From positions 868,001 to 932,000 of the forward strand of contig NZ_BMQB01000001.1 of the NCBI RefSeq assembly GCF_014647895.1: DNA of 64,000 bases, in the 5' to 3' direction. A program made the position numbers and the translations under genes. Below are positions 34,644 through 43,355 of the stretch, in pieces; positions within the stretch are counted from its first letter, which is position 1; every line of letters begins with the position of its first letter. Source of the stretch: Pilimelia anulata. Its GTDB lineage: Bacteria; Actinomycetota; Actinomycetes; Mycobacteriales; Micromonosporaceae. The notes under the pieces were generated by a model, which saw only the letters and a list, made by a program, of their open reading frames with translations, was not told where the DNA came from and did not search any database.

Positions 34644-37331
34644 GTGACGGAAACTCCCCGCCTGCTGCTGCTCGACGGACACTCACTGGCCTACCGCGCC
34701 TTCTTCGCCCTCCCCGTGGAGAACTTCTCCACGACCACCGGCCAGCACACGAACGCCGTCTACGGCTTCACCTCGATGCTGATCAACGTCCTCCGGGACG
34801 AGCGCCCCACGCACATCGTGGTCGCCTTCGACGTCTCCCGGCAGTCGTTCCGCACCGAGCGCTACGCGGAGTACAAGGCCAACCGCAGCGAGTCCCCGAA
34901 CGAGTTCGGCGGGCAGGTCAGCCTCGTCAAGGAGGTGCTGGCCGCGCTGCGCGTCCCCGTCGTGGAGAAGGCCGGGTACGAGGCCGACGACGTCATCGCC
35001 ACCCTGGCCCGGGAGGCCCGCGCCGCCGGCATGGACGTGCTGATCTGCACCGGCGACCGGGACGCCTTCCAGCTCATCACCGACAGCACCACCGTGCTGT
35101 ACCCGCGCAAGGGCGTCTCCGACCTGGCCCGGATGGACCCGGCGGCGGTGACCGAGCGGTACGGCGTCGGCCCCGACCGGTACCGCGACCTGGCCGCCCT
35201 CGTCGGCGAGTCCAGCGACAACCTGCCCGGCGTCCCCGGCGTCGGCCCGAAGACCGCGGCGAAGTGGATCACGCAGTACGACGGGCTGGACGGGATCGTC
35301 GCCCGGGTGGACGAGATCAGGGGCAAGGCCGGCGACAGCCTGCGCGAGCGGCTCGCCGACGTGCTGCGCAACCACGACCTGAACAAGCTCGTCGACGACC
35401 TCGAACTGCCGCTGCACGCCCCCGACACCCGGTGGGTCGGCTGGGACCGGGAGGCCGTGCACGCGGTGTTCGACGCGCTGGAGTTCCGGATCCTGCGCGA
35501 CCGGCTGTACCAGTACCTCGACGCCGTCGAGCCCGAGGCCGAGGCCGGGTTCGAACTGGCCGGCGAGGTGCTCGCCGCCGGCGCGGCCACCGGCTGGCTC
35601 GCCGCGCACGCCGACCACGAGCCGGTCGGCGTCGCCGCCGCCGGTACGTTCGGCCGCGGCACCGGTGCGCTCACCGGCCTCGCCCTGGCCGCCGCCGACG
35701 GCGCCGCCGCCTGGCTGGACCCGGCGGCGCTGGACCAGGCCGACGACGCCGCGCTCGCCGCCTGGCTGGCCGACCCGGAGCGGCCGAAGATCCTGCACGA
35801 CGCCAAGCCGGTGCTGCTGGCCCTCGGCGCGCGCGGCTGGCCGCTGGCGGGGCTGGCCCGGGACACGGCGCTCGCGGCGTACCTGGCCCGGCCGGACCAG
35901 CGCTCCTACGACCTCACCGACCTGGCCCTGCGGTACCTGCACCGGGAGCTGCGGGTGGAGGGCCCGGACGACGGGCAGCTCACCCTCGACGGCCTCGGCG
36001 GCGACGACGAGGGGCGGGCGGAGCAGGCGCTGATGCTGCGGGCGCGGGCGACGCTGGACCTGGCGGCGGCGCTGGACGAGGAGCTGAGCCGCGACGGCGA
36101 CGCCTCGGCCCGGCTGCTCGCCGAGGTGGAGCAGCCGCTGCTGGCGGTGCTCGGCGGGCTGGAGCGGGTGGGCATCGCCGCCGACACCGAGTACCTGTCG
36201 GGGCTGGAGGCGCACTTCGCCGCCGAGGTGAAGGCCGCCGCGCAGGCCGCGTACGGGGTGGTCGGGCGGGAGTTCAACCTCGGCTCGCCCAAGCAGCTCC
36301 AGGAGATCCTGTTCACCGAGCTGGGGCTGCCCAAGACCAAGCGGATCAAGACCGGGTACACCACGGACGCCGAGGCGCTGCAGAACCTGTTCGTCCAGAC
36401 CGAGCACCCGGTGCTGGCGCACCTGCTGCGGCACCGGGACGTGGCCAAGCTGAAGTCCACCGTCGACGGGCTGCTGAAGTCCGTCGCCGACGACGGCCGC
36501 ATCCACACGACCTTCTACCAGACCGTCGCGGCGACCGGCCGGCTGTCGTCGACCGACCCGAACCTGCAGAACGTCCCGATCCGGACCGAGGAGGGCCGGC
36601 GGATCCGCCGCGCCTTCATCGTGGGGGGCGGGTACGAGTCGCTGATGACCGCCGACTACAGCCAGATCGAGATGCGGATCATGGCGCACCTGTCGGCGGA
36701 CGCGGCGCTGATCGAGGCGTTCCGGTCGGGCGAGGACTTCCACACCACCACCGCGTCGTTCGTCTTCGGGGTGCCGACGGCCGAGGTGACCGCGGAGCAG
36801 CGGCGCAAGATCAAGGCGATGAACTACGGGCTGGCGTACGGGCTGTCCGCGTTCGGGCTGTCCAACCAGCTCCGCATCGCCACCGACGAGGCCCGGGCGC
36901 TGATGGACCAGTACTTCGCCCGGTTCGGCGGCGTCCGCGACTACCTGCACAGCGTCGTCGCCCGGGCCCGCCAGGACGGCTACACCGCCACCATGCTCGG
37001 CCGCCGCCGGTACCTGCCCGACCTGGTCAGCGACAACCGGCAGCGCCGGGAGATGGCCGAGCGGATGGCCCTCAACGCCCCGATCCAGGGGTCGGCCGCC
37101 GACATCATCAAGGTGGCGATGCTGCGGGTCGACACCGCGCTGCGCGCGGCTGGGCTGGCCTCGCGGATGCTGCTCCAGGTGCACGACGAACTCGTCCTGG
37201 AGGTCGGGCCGGGCGAGCGGGAGCCGCTGGAGGAGCTGGTCCGGCGGGAGATGGCCGGGGCGATCGCGCTGGAGGTGCCGCTGGAGGTGTCCGTCGGCGT
37301 CGGGCGCGACTGGGACACGGCGGCGCACTGA
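34644..37331 (+). CDS. polA: DNA polymerase I
   Basis: The product is 895 aa. Residues 1-290 are the 5'-3' exonuclease/flap nuclease (LLLDGHSLAYRAFFALP, GYEADDVIATLA, GDRDAFQLI, ESSDNLPGVPGVGPKTA). Residues about 310-510 are the 3'-5' exonuclease-like fold, without the DxE and Asp pattern expected for proofreading, as in other actinobacterial PolI. The polymerase part has motif A DYSQIE (Asp671), motif B RRKIKAMNYGLAYGLS and motif C QVHDE (His847-Glu849). GTG 34644 begins VTETPRLLLLDG. The role is Okazaki-fragment processing and repair synthesis. Confidence 0.97.
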   Translation: MTETPRLLLLDGHSLAYRAFFALPVENFSTTTGQHTNAVYGFTSMLINVLRDERPTHIVVAFDVSRQSFRTERYAEYKANRSESPNEFGGQVSLVKEVLAALRVPVVEKAGYEADDVIATLAREARAAGMDVLICTGDRDAFQLITDSTTVLYPRKGVSDLARMDPAAVTERYGVGPDRYRDLAALVGESSDNLPGVPGVGPKTAAKWITQYDGLDGIVARVDEIRGKAGDSLRERLADVLRNHDLNKLVDDLELPLHAPDTRWVGWDREAVHAVFDALEFRILRDRLYQYLDAVEPEAEAGFELAGEVLAAGAATGWLAAHADHEPVGVAAAGTFGRGTGALTGLALAAADGAAAWLDPAALDQADDAALAAWLADPERPKILHDAKPVLLALGARGWPLAGLARDTALAAYLARPDQRSYDLTDLALRYLHRELRVEGPDDGQLTLDGLGGDDEGRAEQALMLRARATLDLAAALDEELSRDGDASARLLAEVEQPLLAVLGGLERVGIAADTEYLSGLEAHFAAEVKAAAQAAYGVVGREFNLGSPKQLQEILFTELGLPKTKRIKTGYTTDAEALQNLFVQTEHPVLAHLLRHRDVAKLKSTVDGLLKSVADDGRIHTTFYQTVAATGRLSSTDPNLQNVPIRTEEGRRIRRAFIVGGGYESLMTADYSQIEMRIMAHLSADAALIEAFRSGEDFHTTTASFVFGVPTAEVTAEQRRKIKAMNYGLAYGLSAFGLSNQLRIATDEARALMDQYFARFGGVRDYLHSVVARARQDGYTATMLGRRRYLPDLVSDNRQRREMAERMALNAPIQGSAADIIKVAMLRVDTALRAAGLASRMLLQVHDELVLEVGPGEREPLEELVRREMAGAIALEVPLEVSVGVGRDWDTAAH

Positions 37332-37333
37332 CC

Positions 37334-38614
37334 GTGTCCTCGCCGAGCCTGCTGCACGCCCTGCGCCCGGCCGTCCAGCCGCGGGTGTACGAGCTGTACG
37401 ACGCGCTGCGCGCCGACGCCCCCTGCCGGTGGGACCGGGCGCTGCGGAGCTGGGTGGTCACCGGGTACGCCGCCGTCGCCGGGGCGGCCCGCGACCCGCG
37501 GCTGTCCTCGGTCCGCTACCCGGACCCCGACGCCGTGCCGGCGGAGCTGCGCGGCGTCGCGGCCGTGCTGTCCCGGCAGATGCTGTACCGGGACCCGCCC
37601 GACCACGCCCGGCTGCGCGGCCCGGTCAGCCGGGCGTTCGCCGCCCGCGCGATCGCGGCCCTGCGCCCGCGGATCGGCGCGATCGCCGACGGGCTGGTCG
37701 ACGACGTCGCGCCGGCCGGCGCGTGCGACGTGGTCGCCGACATCGCCGAGGCGCTGCCCGCCCGGGTGATCGGCGAGCTGCTCGACCTGCCCGCGGCCGA
37801 CCTGCCGGACGTCGTCGAGTGGTCGCGGACGCTCGCGCCGGTGATCGGCGGCGCCCGGATGTCGGCGGAGCAGCGGCGGGCGTGCGCCGAGGCGACCGAC
37901 CGGGTGCTGGCGTACCTCGACGCCTTCTACACCGGCCGGGCCGACGACGCGGACGGGCCGGTCGCGGACCTGCTCGCCGCCGCCCGGGCGGAGCGGATGA
38001 CCCGGCCGGAGCTGCTGGCCAACACTCTGTTGATCTTCCTGGGCGGGCACGAGACGACCACCCACTTCCTCGGCAACGCCGTCGTCGCGCTGCTCGCCGA
38101 CCCGGCCGCCCGGGCGCGGTTCGTCGGCGAGCCGGAGGTGGTCGACGCGGCGGTGGAGGAGCTGCTGCGGTACGACCCGCCGGTGCAGTTGATCCTGCGC
38201 CGGGCGGCGGCCGACCTCGACCTGGCCGGCGCGCGGGTCGCCGCGGGGGACCCGGTGCTGCTGGTGACCGCGGCGGCGAACCGGGACCCGGCGGCGTACC
38301 CCGAGCCCGGCCGGCTGGACTTCGACCGGGCCGGGCCGCGGCACCTGACGTTCGGCCACGGGGCGCACTTCTGTCTGGGCGCGGGGCTGGCCCGGCTGGA
38401 GAGCGGGATCGCGCTGCGGGCCCTGTTCACCCGACTGCCGGACCTGGCCCGGGCGGACGACGGGCCGCTGGAGTGGCTGCCCAACCTGGACTTCCGCGGC
38501 CTGACCCGGCTGCCGGTCCGGTTCACGCCGGTCGCCGGGCGGGTGCCGGGCGCCGACCGGGCCGGCACCGCCACCGCCGGGGCCGCCGTCGGTCAGGCGT
38601 CGAGTATCCGATAG
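37334..38614 (+). CDS. Cytochrome P450
   Basis: The product is 426 aa, soluble class. It has the I-helix LIFLGGHETTTHFLGN, the ExxR motif in EELLRY, and the heme loop FGHGAHFCLGAGLARLE with Cys347 as the axial ligand. YRDPPDHARLRGPVSRAF is typical of bacterial CYP families. The substrate is unknown; no ferredoxin or biosynthetic genes are adjacent. GTG 37334 lies two bases after the polA stop, so it is probably read through from polA. The end overlaps the converging pseudogene. Confidence 0.93.
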   Translation: MSSPSLLHALRPAVQPRVYELYDALRADAPCRWDRALRSWVVTGYAAVAGAARDPRLSSVRYPDPDAVPAELRGVAAVLSRQMLYRDPPDHARLRGPVSRAFAARAIAALRPRIGAIADGLVDDVAPAGACDVVADIAEALPARVIGELLDLPAADLPDVVEWSRTLAPVIGGARMSAEQRRACAEATDRVLAYLDAFYTGRADDADGPVADLLAAARAERMTRPELLANTLLIFLGGHETTTHFLGNAVVALLADPAARARFVGEPEVVDAAVEELLRYDPPVQLILRRAAADLDLAGARVAAGDPVLLVTAAANRDPAAYPEPGRLDFDRAGPRHLTFGHGAHFCLGAGLARLESGIALRALFTRLPDLARADDGPLEWLPNLDFRGLTRLPVRFTPVAGRVPGADRAGTATAGAAVGQASSIR

Positions 38615-39331
38615 GCGACCGCGGGGCCGGGCCGGCGGCGCGGACGTTCGGCAGCGCGGTGTCGCGGTAGGCGTAGGACAGCGCGTGGGTGTACGCCGGC
38701 CGGCCGTCCGCGGCCGGCACCTCGACCGTCAGGGCGGCGAGCCGGCCGTCGCCGCCGAGCCGCGAGGTGAAGGGCACGGCCGACGCCCGTTCGCCGAGCG
38801 CGGCCGGTCCGTCGGCGCCGACGCCGGCCGAGAAGGGGACGGCGGCCAGGTCGATCGTGCCCGCTGTACCCCGCCGGGCCGTGCGCGGTGACCGTGGCCG
38901 CGCTCAGCAGCCCGACGGCGTCGCCCGGCTCCAGACCCGCCGCCGCCACGGCTGCCAGCGCCGAGCCGGACGCCCGGGCCGGGTCGAGCCGGAACCATCG
39001 CGGGATCGCCGGCAGGCCGGGGATGGGGTCGGCGGATGCGATCCGCAGGTACCGCCCGTCGTCGCGGGCGAGTTGGCTGATCGTGACGCCCGACGCGCTC
39101 GTCTCCATCAGCACGGCCCGGTTCGCGGGGGTCGGCGACGCCGGACAGCAGGGACGGCCCGCTGCGGATCGTGTAGCGGAACGGGCCGGTGTCCGCCGCG
39201 GGCGCGCCCCGCTGCAGCGCGCGCACGGCCGGCTCGTGGCCGAGGGCGGTGGCGATGCGGGCGCACCCGGCGGCCGGTACGGCGAGGGCGCAGACGGCGA
39301 GCGCGGCCAGGGCGGTGCGGGGCGTGGGCAA
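38593..39331 (-). pseudogene. Frameshifted lipoprotein gene
   Basis: Three reading frames on this strand join into one lipoprotein. Frame 1 gives a signal with lipobox PAAGC and runs to GVADP (about 39130). Frame 2 continues with ANRAVLMETSASGVTISQLARDDGRYLRIAS to GPAGYSG (about 38860). Frame 3 continues with TIDLAAVPFSAGVGADGPAA and LTVEVPAADGRPAYTHALSYAYR. A third shift near 38640 would restore AVAYRILDA and a stop just inside the P450 end. The first shift is in a run of five Cs where four would keep frame. The reconstructed sequence recalls LppX/LprG-type actinobacterial lipoproteins; this is tentative. Real decay or base-call errors cannot be told apart here. Confidence 0.7.
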
Positions 39332-39475
39332 GGCGGACTCCGGGGCGGCCGGGGCCGGCGGTGCGCCGGCGGGACGCAGCGGATCGTGCCGCGCCCGGCC
39401 CGCGGGCGCACGCCTTCCGTCGGATGGCCGACAGCCGCACCGGCCGCCGGGAGCACCCGGGCGGCCGGCGGCCGG

Positions 39476-40090
39476 TCAGGGGGTGATGCGGGCGATCGGC
39501 AGGCGGATCGCGAACGGGTCGCTCAGCTTGAGCACGTCCGCGCTGTCGGCCATCAGCTCGTACTCGCGGAAGCCGCTGCGCCCCGGCTGGTCGCTCAGCC
39601 GGTACGCGTACACGTGCACCGGGTCCTGCTCGACCCGCCAGTAGTGCCGGATGCCCGCGGCCGCGTACTCGCCCGGCTTGGCGAACCGGTCGGTCCGCCG
39701 GGTGCCCGGCGAGACGATCTCGACGGCGATGACGACCTGGTCGGCGGTGAGGAAGTGCCGGCTGCCGTCGCCGCCGGCCTGGCGCAGCAGCACGTCCGGG
39801 ATCCGGACGTCCCGCTCGCTCAGCGCGACGCCGACGGCCAGGCTGGCCTTGTACCCGGCCGGCGCGTTGCCGCGCAGCCAGGACCAGAGCAGTGCGGAGA
39901 TGTCCTGGTGGTCTTCGCTGGGGGAGGGGGCCACACGCAGCACTCCGTCCACGAGCTCGACGCGCGGCGCGTCGGAGGGCAGATCGAGCCAGTCCTCGAG
40001 GGTGTGGTCGGCGCGGCTCTGACGGAGGGGATCCGGCTGCCAGAGCGCACCCGCGAGCAGCGCGGTGGCGGGAATCGGATCGGCAGTCAC
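39476..40090 (-). CDS. Uma2-family (DUF820) putative restriction endonuclease-like protein
   Basis: The product is 204 aa. It has the PD-(D/E)XK layout of Uma2 proteins: RVELVDGVLRVAPSPSEDHQ, RIPDVLL (catalytic Asp) and VAVEIVSPGTRRTDRFAKPGEYAAAGI with the Glu of the nuclease core, ending RHYWRVE. These genes are very common in actinobacteria and cyanobacteria; their biological role is unclear. GTG 40090 gives VTADPIP; upstream sequence is lower in GC and unlikely to be coding. Confidence 0.88.
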   Translation of the reverse strand: MTADPIPATALLAGALWQPDPLRQSRADHTLEDWLDLPSDAPRVELVDGVLRVAPSPSEDHQDISALLWSWLRGNAPAGYKASLAVGVALSERDVRIPDVLLRQAGGDGSRHFLTADQVVIAVEIVSPGTRRTDRFAKPGEYAAAGIRHYWRVEQDPVHVYAYRLSDQPGRSGFREYELMADSADVLKLSDPFAIRLPIARITP

Positions 40091-40125
40091 CGAAAAAGTG
40101 TACGTCGGACGCACCGCACCCGGCC

Positions 40126-40968
40126 TCACATGGATGGTGGCTTTTCGCTCAGGAAGATGGCGGTACCGGGGAAGAGGCGCCCCCGCAACGGGCTCCACTG
40201 CCCCCACTCGGCCGTGTGGCCGGCCGGCCACTCGGGCTCGATCAGATCGGTCAGGGTGAATCCGGCGCCGATCAGCTCCCGGATCCGGTCACCGACGGTG
40301 CGGTGCTGCTCGACGTAGGCGACCCGCCCGGCCGGGTCCCGTTCGACGTAGGGCCGACGGTTGAAGTACGAATATACCGCCGTGAGTCCGTTTTCACCGG
40401 GGTCATCCCGGAAAACCCAGCGGAACGGATGAGTCACCGCGAACACCCACCGGCCACCCGGCCGCAGCACCCGGTACACCTCGCGCATCACGGCGGCCGA
40501 GTCCGCGACGAACGGGATCGCGCCGAACGCCGTGCAGACGATGTCGAAGCTGGCGTCGCGCAGCGGCAGGGCCAGCGCGTCGGCCTGCACCAGCGGCACC
40601 CGGACGCCGGTGCGGGCGGCGCCGGCGGCGGCGTGCCGCAGCATCCCGGCGGACAGGTCCAGGGCGGTGACGTCGGCGCCCTCGGCGGCGAGCCAGCGGG
40701 CCGCGGCGGCGGCGCCGCAGCCCAGCTCCAGCACCCGCCGCCCGGCGACGGGGCCGAGCAGCCGGGCGTCGGCCTCGCGCAGCCGCTCGGGGCACCAGAC
40801 GAAGTCGGCGTCGCCGAGGAAATCGCCGTGTTCGGCCTGGTAGTCATCGGCGTCGCCGTCCCACCAGCCGCGGCTGGCCCGCCGACTGTCGGCATCGCTG
40901 ACCGTCCCGCCGGCCCCGGCGACCACATCCGTCACGGGGGCGGCCGGGCCGCCGGTGATGCTGGTCAT
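40126..40968 (-). CDS. Class I SAM-dependent methyltransferase
   Basis: The product is 280 aa. Motif I is RRVLELGCGAAAAARWLA, then VTALDLSAGML, VQADALALPLRDASFDIVCTAFGAI (UbiE-like motif II/III) and EVYRVLRPGGRWVFAVTHPFRW. The first 50 residues contain RRASRGWWDGDADDYQAEHG, seen in an actinobacterial group of this family often found near rpsA. The methyl acceptor is unknown. Confidence 0.92.
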   Translation of the reverse strand: MTSITGGPAAPVTDVVAGAGGTVSDADSRRASRGWWDGDADDYQAEHGDFLGDADFVWCPERLREADARLLGPVAGRRVLELGCGAAAAARWLAAEGADVTALDLSAGMLRHAAAGAARTGVRVPLVQADALALPLRDASFDIVCTAFGAIPFVADSAAVMREVYRVLRPGGRWVFAVTHPFRWVFRDDPGENGLTAVYSYFNRRPYVERDPAGRVAYVEQHRTVGDRIRELIGAGFTLTDLIEPEWPAGHTAEWGQWSPLRGRLFPGTAIFLSEKPPSM

Positions 40969-41003
40969 CCGGTCACCGTACGGGCGGCCGGTCGGACCGC
41001 GCG

Positions 41004-41046
41004 TTGCGGTGGGCCTTGCGTGCTGTGGTAAGGGGCACGGTAAGCT
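41004..41046 (+). promoter_or_regulatory. Candidate rpsA promoter
   Basis: TTGCGG (41004-41009) with TGGTAA (16-base gap), or TTGCGT (41016-41021) with TAAGCT (41041-41046, 19-base gap), resemble vegetative promoters and lie 180-200 bases upstream of rpsA. The leader would be long. No experimental support; neither spacing is ideal. Confidence 0.3.
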
Positions 41047-41225
41047 GTCCGGTGCGCTTGCGGAACGCGTACCTCGGCAGGGAGTAGGTGCGCCGCGCGA
41101 GCCGGAACGCGGTGCCGCCCGGCGGTGCCGGAGACGCGTACCCCGCGGTGCCGCGTCGGTCCGGTCACCCGCCCGCCCGCGTTGTCAAGCCACCGCACAC
41201 CATTCCGTTCGGAGCAATTGCCCAC

Positions 41226-42737
41226 ATGACGAGCAGCATCGAGGCCACCTCGAGCGCCAACAAGGTCACCATCGACGATATCGGTTCCGAGGAGGCTTTC
41301 CTCGCCGCGATCGACGAGACCATCAAGTACTTCAACGACGGCGACATTGTCGAAGGCACCGTCGTCAAGGTCGACCGGGACGAGGTCCTGCTCGACATCG
41401 GCTACAAGACCGAGGGCGTCATCCCCTCGCGCGAGTTGTCGATCAAGCACGACGTCGACCCGGCCGAGGTGGTGTCGGTCGGTGACCACATCGAGGCCCT
41501 GGTCCTCCAGAAGGAGGACAAGGAAGGCCGGCTGATCCTCTCGAAGAAGCGGGCGCAGTACGAGCGCGCCTGGGGCACGATCGAGAAGATCAAGGAAGAG
41601 GACGGCGTCGTGCGCGGCTCCGTCATCGAGGTGGTCAAGGGTGGTCTCATCCTCGACATCGGGCTGCGGGGCTTCCTGCCGGCCTCGCTGGTCGAGATGC
41701 GCCGGGTCCGCGACCTGCAGCCGTACGTCGGCCGGGAGCTCGAAGCCAAGATCATCGAGCTGGACAAGAACCGCAACAACGTGGTCCTGTCCCGCCGGGC
41801 GTGGCTGGAGCAGACGCAGTCCGAGGTGCGCACCGAGTTCCTCAACAAGCTGCAGAAGGGCCAGGTCCGCAAGGGCGTCGTCTCGTCGATCGTCAACTTC
41901 GGCGCGTTCGTCGACCTCGGCGGCGTGGACGGCCTGGTGCACGTGTCCGAGCTGTCCTGGAAGCACATCGACCACCCGTCCGAGGTCGTCGAGGTGGGCC
42001 AGGAGGTCGAGGTCGAGGTCCTGGACGTCGACCTGGACCGCGAGCGGGTCTCGCTGTCGCTGAAGGCGACGCAGGAGGACCCGTGGCGCCAGTTCGCCCG
42101 GACCCACGCGATCCAGCAGATCGTGCCGGGCAAGGTCACCAAGCTGGTGCCGTTCGGCGCGTTCGTCCGCGTGGACGACGGCATCGAGGGCCTGGTGCAC
42201 ATCTCCGAGCTGGCCGAGCGCCACGTGGAGATCCCGGAGCAGGTCGTCCAGGTCGGCTCGGACGTCATGGTCAAGGTCATCGACATCGACCTGGAGCGCC
42301 GGCGGATCTCGCTGTCGCTCAAGCAGGCGAACGAGGGCTTCCAGGAGGGCGAGGAGCACTTCGACCCCACCCTCTACGGCATGGCCGCGACGTACGACAA
42401 CGAGGGCAACTACATCTACCCGGACGGCTTCGACCCGGAGACGGGCGAGTGGCTCGAGGGCTTCGAGAAGCAGCGGGAGGAGTGGGAGCGGCAGTACGCC
42501 GAGGCCCGCAACCGCTGGGAGGCGCACACCAAGCAGGTCGTCGCGTCCCGCGCTGCCGAGGCCGAGGCGGAGGCCGCTCCGCCGGCCGCCGCGTCGTCCT
42601 CGTCCTCCGGTGGGGCGTCGGCGACGACCTCCTCGTCGTCGTCCGGGCCCGCCCGGGCGTCCCAGGAGCCGAGTGGCACCCTGGCGACCGACGAGGCGCT
42701 CGCCGCCCTGCGCGAGAAGCTCGCCGGCAACAAGTAG
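41226..42737 (+). CDS. rpsA: 30S ribosomal protein S1
   Basis: The product is 503 aa with four S1 RNA-binding domains: GDIVEGTVVKVDRDEVLLDIGYKTEGVIP, VVRGSVIEVVKGGLILDIGLRGFLP, VRKGVVSSIVNFGAFVDLGGVDGLVH and VPGKVTKLVPFGAFVRVDDGIEGLVH. The tail is acidic, then Ser/Ala-rich with runs of Ser, as in other actinobacterial S1. Four domains rather than six is usual for the phylum. Low use of rare codons and higher Lys content fit high expression. A strong terminator follows. Confidence 0.97.
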   Translation: MTSSIEATSSANKVTIDDIGSEEAFLAAIDETIKYFNDGDIVEGTVVKVDRDEVLLDIGYKTEGVIPSRELSIKHDVDPAEVVSVGDHIEALVLQKEDKEGRLILSKKRAQYERAWGTIEKIKEEDGVVRGSVIEVVKGGLILDIGLRGFLPASLVEMRRVRDLQPYVGRELEAKIIELDKNRNNVVLSRRAWLEQTQSEVRTEFLNKLQKGQVRKGVVSSIVNFGAFVDLGGVDGLVHVSELSWKHIDHPSEVVEVGQEVEVEVLDVDLDRERVSLSLKATQEDPWRQFARTHAIQQIVPGKVTKLVPFGAFVRVDDGIEGLVHISELAERHVEIPEQVVQVGSDVMVKVIDIDLERRRISLSLKQANEGFQEGEEHFDPTLYGMAATYDNEGNYIYPDGFDPETGEWLEGFEKQREEWERQYAEARNRWEAHTKQVVASRAAEAEAEAAPPAAASSSSSGGASATTSSSSSGPARASQEPSGTLATDEALAALREKLAGNK

Positions 42738-42751
42738 GCGCCAGCGCGTAA

Positions 42752-42786
42752 CGAGAGGGGCGGGCCCGCCGGGCCCGCCCCTCTCG
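42752..42786 (+). terminator. 16-bp hairpin terminator after rpsA
   Basis: Arms 42752-42767 (CGAGAGGGGCGGGCCC) and 42771-42786 are exact complements around a GCC loop, 14 bases after the rpsA stop. No U-tract follows; it can also act on the convergent gene. Confidence 0.85.
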
Positions 42787-42788
42787 CC

Positions 42789-42855
42789 GTCCGTACCCCC
42801 AGCTCGGCCCGTACCCCAGCTCGGGCCCGTACCCCAGCTCGGTCCGTACCTCAGC
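42789..42855. repeat. Short tandem repeat (four copies, about 16-18 bases)
   Basis: The unit CCGTACCCCAGCTCGG occurs three times nearly unchanged and a fourth time as CCGTACCTCAGCTCA. The last copy covers the stop codon of the convergent membrane-protein gene, so the repeat may have grown out of that gene end. Confidence 0.8.
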
Positions 42856-43198
42856 TCAGCGCGGTGAGCAGCACCAGCGCGCCGCTGATCGCCTGCCAGG
42901 CCGCCCACAGGGTGATCGCGCCGAGGGTGGCCACCGCCAGCCGCAGCACCGGGAAGCCGTCGGCCGGGGCGCGGTGCGAGCGGATCCGGCCCGGCTCGGG
43001 CTCCGGCGCCGGCCGCCCGGCCGCGGCGTGGTGCCGGCCGGGGGGCGCGTCGGCCCGCCACCGGGCGCGCAGCTCGTCGCGGATCGCGACCAGCCGGGCC
43101 AGCGCCAGCGCGAGCGCCTCGGCGCCGGCCCGCGGCTCCCGGTCGGGGTCGTCGCGGTCGATCGGGTCGTCGCTCTCGATCGGGTACGAGCGGCTCAT
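42851..43198 (-). CDS. Small membrane protein, unknown
   Basis: The product is 115 aa. The N-terminus is acidic (SYPIESDDPIDRDDPDREP), followed by a helical stretch (ALALALARLVAIRDELRARW), a Pro/Arg-rich linker and one or two helices near the C-terminus (VLRLAVATLGAITLWAAWQAI, then SGALVLLTAL). GGAGGAGG lies about 6 bases before the ATG, a strong ribosome site. It diverges from coaE. No family recognised. Confidence 0.8.
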   Translation of the reverse strand: MSRSYPIESDDPIDRDDPDREPRAGAEALALALARLVAIRDELRARWRADAPPGRHHAAAGRPAPEPEPGRIRSHRAPADGFPVLRLAVATLGAITLWAAWQAISGALVLLTALS

Positions 43199-43355
43199 CG
43201 GCGCCTCCTCCGACGTGCGGCGGCGGTGGCCGGCCGACGGTGCGGCCGACCGCCCTTCCGGGAAGTTAATCCCGGACCGTCCCATCGACGCCGGGGATGT
43301 CCGGGTCGCTCACCCGATCGGGTACTTGCGGCGGGTCGTGCGCTTTACTGGACGT

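Noticed and set aside
40091-40231. Longer N-terminus for the Uma2-family protein
   Set aside because: The extension is Arg/Pro-rich, overlaps the methyltransferase 3' end and is absent from the family pattern.
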